Made by a program: the position numbers and the translations under genes
Shown here: positions 61,548 through 64,000 of the stretch, in pieces
How positions within the stretch are numbered: the stretch's first letter is position 1
Layout of the letters: the number at the start of each line of letters is the position of its first letter
Notes under the pieces: generated by a model
What the model was told of the DNA's origin: nothing
Databases searched by the model: none
What the model saw: the letters and a program-made list of their open reading frames with translations, nothing else
Source of the DNA: Hyaloraphidium curvatum
Lineage: Eukaryota; Monoblepharomycota; Hyaloraphidiomycetes; Hyaloraphidiales; Hyaloraphidiaceae
Direction: 5' to 3'
DNA: 64,000 nt
Assembly: GCA_025558095.1 (NCBI GenBank)
Contig: JAIVFI010000015.1
Location: 62,001-126,000, forward strand

Positions 61548-62278
61548 CGCGCTTGTGGGGAGTCGGGCGCGCTGGCGCTGCGCGCCGGTCTCGCGGGCAG
61601 GGTGGGCGCAGACGGCCATTGCTCCGACACACTGGTTGCGCTCGGGGCGGATTGAAGACGTCGCTTCGTGTAAGTTGGAGCCCTGAATCGTGGGCCCTGA
61701 TTGGGTCGGGTGCACTTTTGCCGCGATCGCGCCCGCCGAGTCTGGGCCTTACGCTTTTGCGGGCGGCGGCGGTTCGGCTCCGATCGAGTCCAGACTCGGG
61801 CAAGTTCGGTGCGGCTTCGACGGATCGGTCTTGCGGCCTCTGATTCAAACAAGACCCTTGCCCCTTCTGCAATCGAGAGCAAGAGAGCGGTGGCGAAGCT
61901 ACCGCGTGCGTGACACAGCGATTCGTGCAACAGGCGGGGGAATTGTCGGCGATGATGTTCGGCTCGATCGGGCGGAGTTTCAAAACCCTTGGATCCCTAC
62001 AAAAGGTTGGTTAATCGGATCGGCGGCCGGAGAGTCGGCTGAGCCCTCAAGTGAACACGAACGCCGTGCCAAGCATGGATCCCGCAGAATAAGCGGTATG
62101 CGATTGAATCATCGGTATCCTGCAGGTTCGATCTGGCTTCGGGCTCAATGGCAGCGAGCTTCTTCTACCTTCTCCCGAACATGGCACCACCTGCCCGTCC
62201 CCCCATCGGGTCCCCGCTCCCCCATCACCACGATCGGGCGGCGCGGGCGCTGTCCCGTGAGGACGAAAACGCCACGCC
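61548..62278. other. Intergenic region
   Basis: 731 bp upstream of the secreted-protein gene. A 198-codon plus-strand frame (61690-62286) is present, but its text is not protein-like and I left it out. No RNA gene seen. Confidence 0.35.
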
Positions 62279-62622
62279 TTATCTAAGGTCGCCGCTTACA
62301 ACGGGGGCGTCGAGCGCATCGGGGAGTCCATCACCGTCGCTGTCGCGCAGCGGGATCGCGTGCTCGTTGTTGCGCTCGTCGCACTCGACCACCGCGCCGG
62401 TGATCGCGCCGCGTACGGAGCCGTCGTCGTCGACCACGGCCCACACCGCCGCGTCGGTGAGCGCGGGCGGAGAGGTCCAGGTGAGGGACACATCGACGAA
62501 GCGTCCGGGGAGCAGCGGCGCTGCGAGGGTGGCCGTGCCGATGCGCGTCGAGGTCGCGAGGCGCGGATCGCCCGTGTAGAAGCTCACCGACGTTCCTGCG
62601 GGGGCCGAGTGGCGAGGGCGAA
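62279..62622 (-). pseudogene. Bacterial-like extracellular domain exon/remnant (CARDB and thrombospondin-3-like)
   Basis: About 110 codons on the minus strand ending in TAA at 62279. Text such as VSFYTGDPRLATSTRIGTA, LPGRFVDVSLTWTSPP, VWAVVDDDGSVRGAITGAV, VECDERNN and DSDGDGLPDALDAP is typical of secreted proteins of Myxococcota-like bacteria, where a CARDB-type domain is followed by calcium-binding DSDGDG repeats. There is no ATG; a possible acceptor (CCCCCGCAG) ends at about 62618, so it may be the last exon of an unseen gene or a leftover. No upstream exon found. Confidence 0.5.
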
Positions 62623-62760
62623 TGCAATGCTATTCGAAAAGCGCCTCTTTAATCCAGATGCTCCCCGCATCAAGGCGATCTACATCATCTAGCCGTGCGA
62701 TGTTCTACTTCCATTCGTCCTATCCCGTCCCGCCCCAAGTGCGAGTCAGACAGCCAGTTC

Positions 62761-64000
62761 TCACTTGGCCAGCTCCGGAAGGTCCATAAAGAGCGCCAGG
62801 CTCTCCGGGTTGGCGATTGCCTCCACGTTCTTGACCTCCCTCCCCGCCACCACCTCCCTGACCGCCAGCTCGGTCAGCTTCCCAGACCGCGTCCTCGGGA
62901 AATCGGCCACCGCCAGCACCACCGCGGGCACGTGCCGCGGCGACGCCCCCGTGCGGATCTGGTCCTTGATCCGCTTGACCAGCTCCGGCGTCAGGCTCTT
63001 GCCCTGGGCCAGGCGGACAAAGAGCACCACCCGCACGTCGTTGTCCCAGTCCTGCCCGATCGCGAGCGCCTCAACCACCTCGGGGATCAGCTCCACTTGC
63101 GCATAGATTTCGGCCGTGCCGATTCGCACCCCCTGCGGGTTGAGCGTCGCGTCGGACCGCCCGTGGATCACCATCCCGCCCCGCGCCGTCCACTCGGCAA
63201 AGTCACCGTGGTGCCACACGCCGGGGAACCGCTCGAAGTAGGCCGCGCGGTACTTTTTGCCCTGCGGGTCGTTCCAGAAGCCCACGGGCATGCTCGGGAA
63301 GGGCTTGGTGCAGACGAGCTCGCCCTTCTCGCACCGCACGGGGCGCCCGTCCTCGCTCCAGACGTCCACGGCCATACCCAGGCCGGCGGCTTGGATCTCG
63401 CCGCGGTACACGGGGGCCGTGGGGTCGCCGAGGACGAAGCACGAGACGATGTCGGTGCCGCCCGAGATGGAGGCGAGGTGGAGGTCGGATTTGATGGCCT
63501 GGTAGACGTACGAGAAGGTTTCGGGTGCGAGAGGGGAGCCGGTGGAGGTCACGGCACGGAGGGAAGAGAGGTCGTGGGTGTCGCGGGGGCGGAGGTTGGC
63601 CTTGCGGAGGCCATCGAGGTACTTGGCCGAGGTGCCAAAGAGCGCAAACTTCTCCTGCTCGGCATAGTCGAATAGGATGCCCGGAGCAGGGTGGAACGGC
63701 GAGCCGTCGTAGAGGCACAGCGTTTCGCCGAGTGCGAGGCCCGAAACCAGCCAATTCCACATCATCCACCCGCAGGTAGCAAAGTAGAAGGCCCGGTCGC
63801 CCTCGCGGAGGTCGCACTGGTACGCGTGCTCCTTGACGTGCTGGATCAACGAGCCGCCCGCCGAGTGCACGATGCACTTGGGTATTCCGGTCTGCGGGGC
63901 GGTTTGGTGAGACCGAAGTCCGACACGTGGACAAACAACCACATACGGTGCCCGACGAGAACAGAATGTACAGCGGGTGCGAGAACGGCATCCTCTCAAA
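62761..64000 (-). CDS. AACS: Acetoacetyl-CoA synthetase, C-terminal part (cut by window end)
   Basis: Exons 64000-63947 (partial) and 63891-62761, intron 55 nt with GTATGT donor; 394 codons visible. The splice rebuilds the ANL-family AMP motif [21 protein letters not shown]. Further signatures: [41 protein letters not shown], the [20 protein letters not shown] hinge, and the terminal catalytic lysine in [20 protein letters not shown] and GGTDIVSCF are characteristic of acetoacetyl-CoA synthetases versus acetyl-CoA synthetase. Activates acetoacetate in the cytosol for lipid and sterol synthesis. No peroxisomal tripeptide (ends PELAK). The N-terminal part lies beyond 64000. Confidence 0.92.
   Translation of the reverse strand, partial: LRGCRSRTRCTFCSRRAPYVVVCPRVGLRSHQTAPQTGIPKCIVHSAGGSLIQHVKEHAYQCDLREGDRAFYFATCGWMMWNWLVSGLALGETLCLYDGSPFHPAPGILFDYAEQEKFALFGTSAKYLDGLRKANLRPRDTHDLSSLRAVTSTGSPLAPETFSYVYQAIKSDLHLASISGGTDIVSCFVLGDPTAPVYRGEIQAAGLGMAVDVWSEDGRPVRCEKGELVCTKPFPSMPVGFWNDPQGKKYRAAYFERFPGVWHHGDFAEWTARGGMVIHGRSDATLNPQGVRIGTAEIYAQVELIPEVVEALAIGQDWDNDVRVVLFVRLAQGKSLTPELVKRIKDQIRTGASPRHVPAVVLAVADFPRTRSGKLTELAVREVVAGREVKNVEAIANPESLALFMDLPELAK

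Noticed and set aside
61690-62286. 198-codon plus-strand frame
   Set aside because: No domain, biased composition, no neighbour relation; likely chance.
1-64000. tRNA, rRNA, CRISPR arrays, transposases, LTRs
   Set aside because: I looked for T-arm-like GGTTCGA boxes, regular spacers, terminal repeats and transposase motifs and found none that held up.

Overview
The window is nuclear DNA from a GC-rich, gene-dense eukaryote. Most genes are split by GT-AG introns, typically 49-65 nt, and joining exons across them restores known protein families in frame. The gene set includes RNA polymerase I subunit 2, ribosomal stalk protein P1, a DHX34-type helicase, CCDC25, casein kinase 1 with a cysteine-rich tail, mitochondrial cytochrome c peroxidase, the MRM2 rRNA methyltransferase, a C2H2 factor with an AT-hook, a DHA1-like MFS transporter and a fringe-type glycosyltransferase. 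Together with two MYND-finger genes and an ankyrin-kinase gene this fits an early-diverging (chytrid-like) fungus, but the lineage is an inference. The genetic code looks standard: TAA, TAG and TGA all end recognisable genes.

Layout. 0-11 kb: two copies of an unrecognised multi-pass membrane protein (216-1739 +, 7711-9471 -), a single CCCH-finger gene, a small DUF4345-like protein, a damaged ankyrin/coiled-coil/kinase gene with a duplicated kinase tail beside it, a GT2-type glycosyltransferase and a CaiB-type CoA-transferase. 11-24 kb: a MYND gene, an unknown membrane-anchored protein, a sphingolipid delta-4 desaturase, a kinase with an altered DFG motif, a fringe-type glycosyltransferase, an MFS transporter divergent from an SDR, and a GNAT acetyltransferase. 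24-36 kb: C2H2 factor, PPxY membrane protein, aldo/keto reductase with a nearby fragment of its first exon, epoxide hydrolase, DHX34-like helicase. 36-48 kb: CCDC25, second MYND gene, casein kinase 1, and a divergent RPLP1/RPA135 pair. 48-64 kb: F-box-like gene, cystathionine beta-lyase, a second DFG-variant kinase, a Cys-rich protein, cytochrome c peroxidase, a divergent MRM2/J-protein pair, a secreted protein, a bacterial-looking exon fragment, and the C-terminal part of acetoacetyl-CoA synthetase running off the window end.

Gene relations. There are no operons. Several genes are paired head to head across about 80-125 bp, and two pairs join related functions: ribosome production (RPLP1/RPA135) and mitochondrial maintenance (MRM2/J-protein). 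Two paralogous kinases (15.4-16.6 kb and 51.7-53.1 kb) share a DF-T/A-G motif. The two large membrane proteins are also paralogues.

Most informative oddities: in-frame stops in two genes whose downstream sequence still looks coding, gene-fragment duplications, one GC-AG intron, a GTGGGT-biased splice donor, and a thrombospondin-3-like, bacterial-type exon remnant. Exon boundaries were worked out by hand from splice dinucleotides, phase and family conservation; no alignment or search was run.
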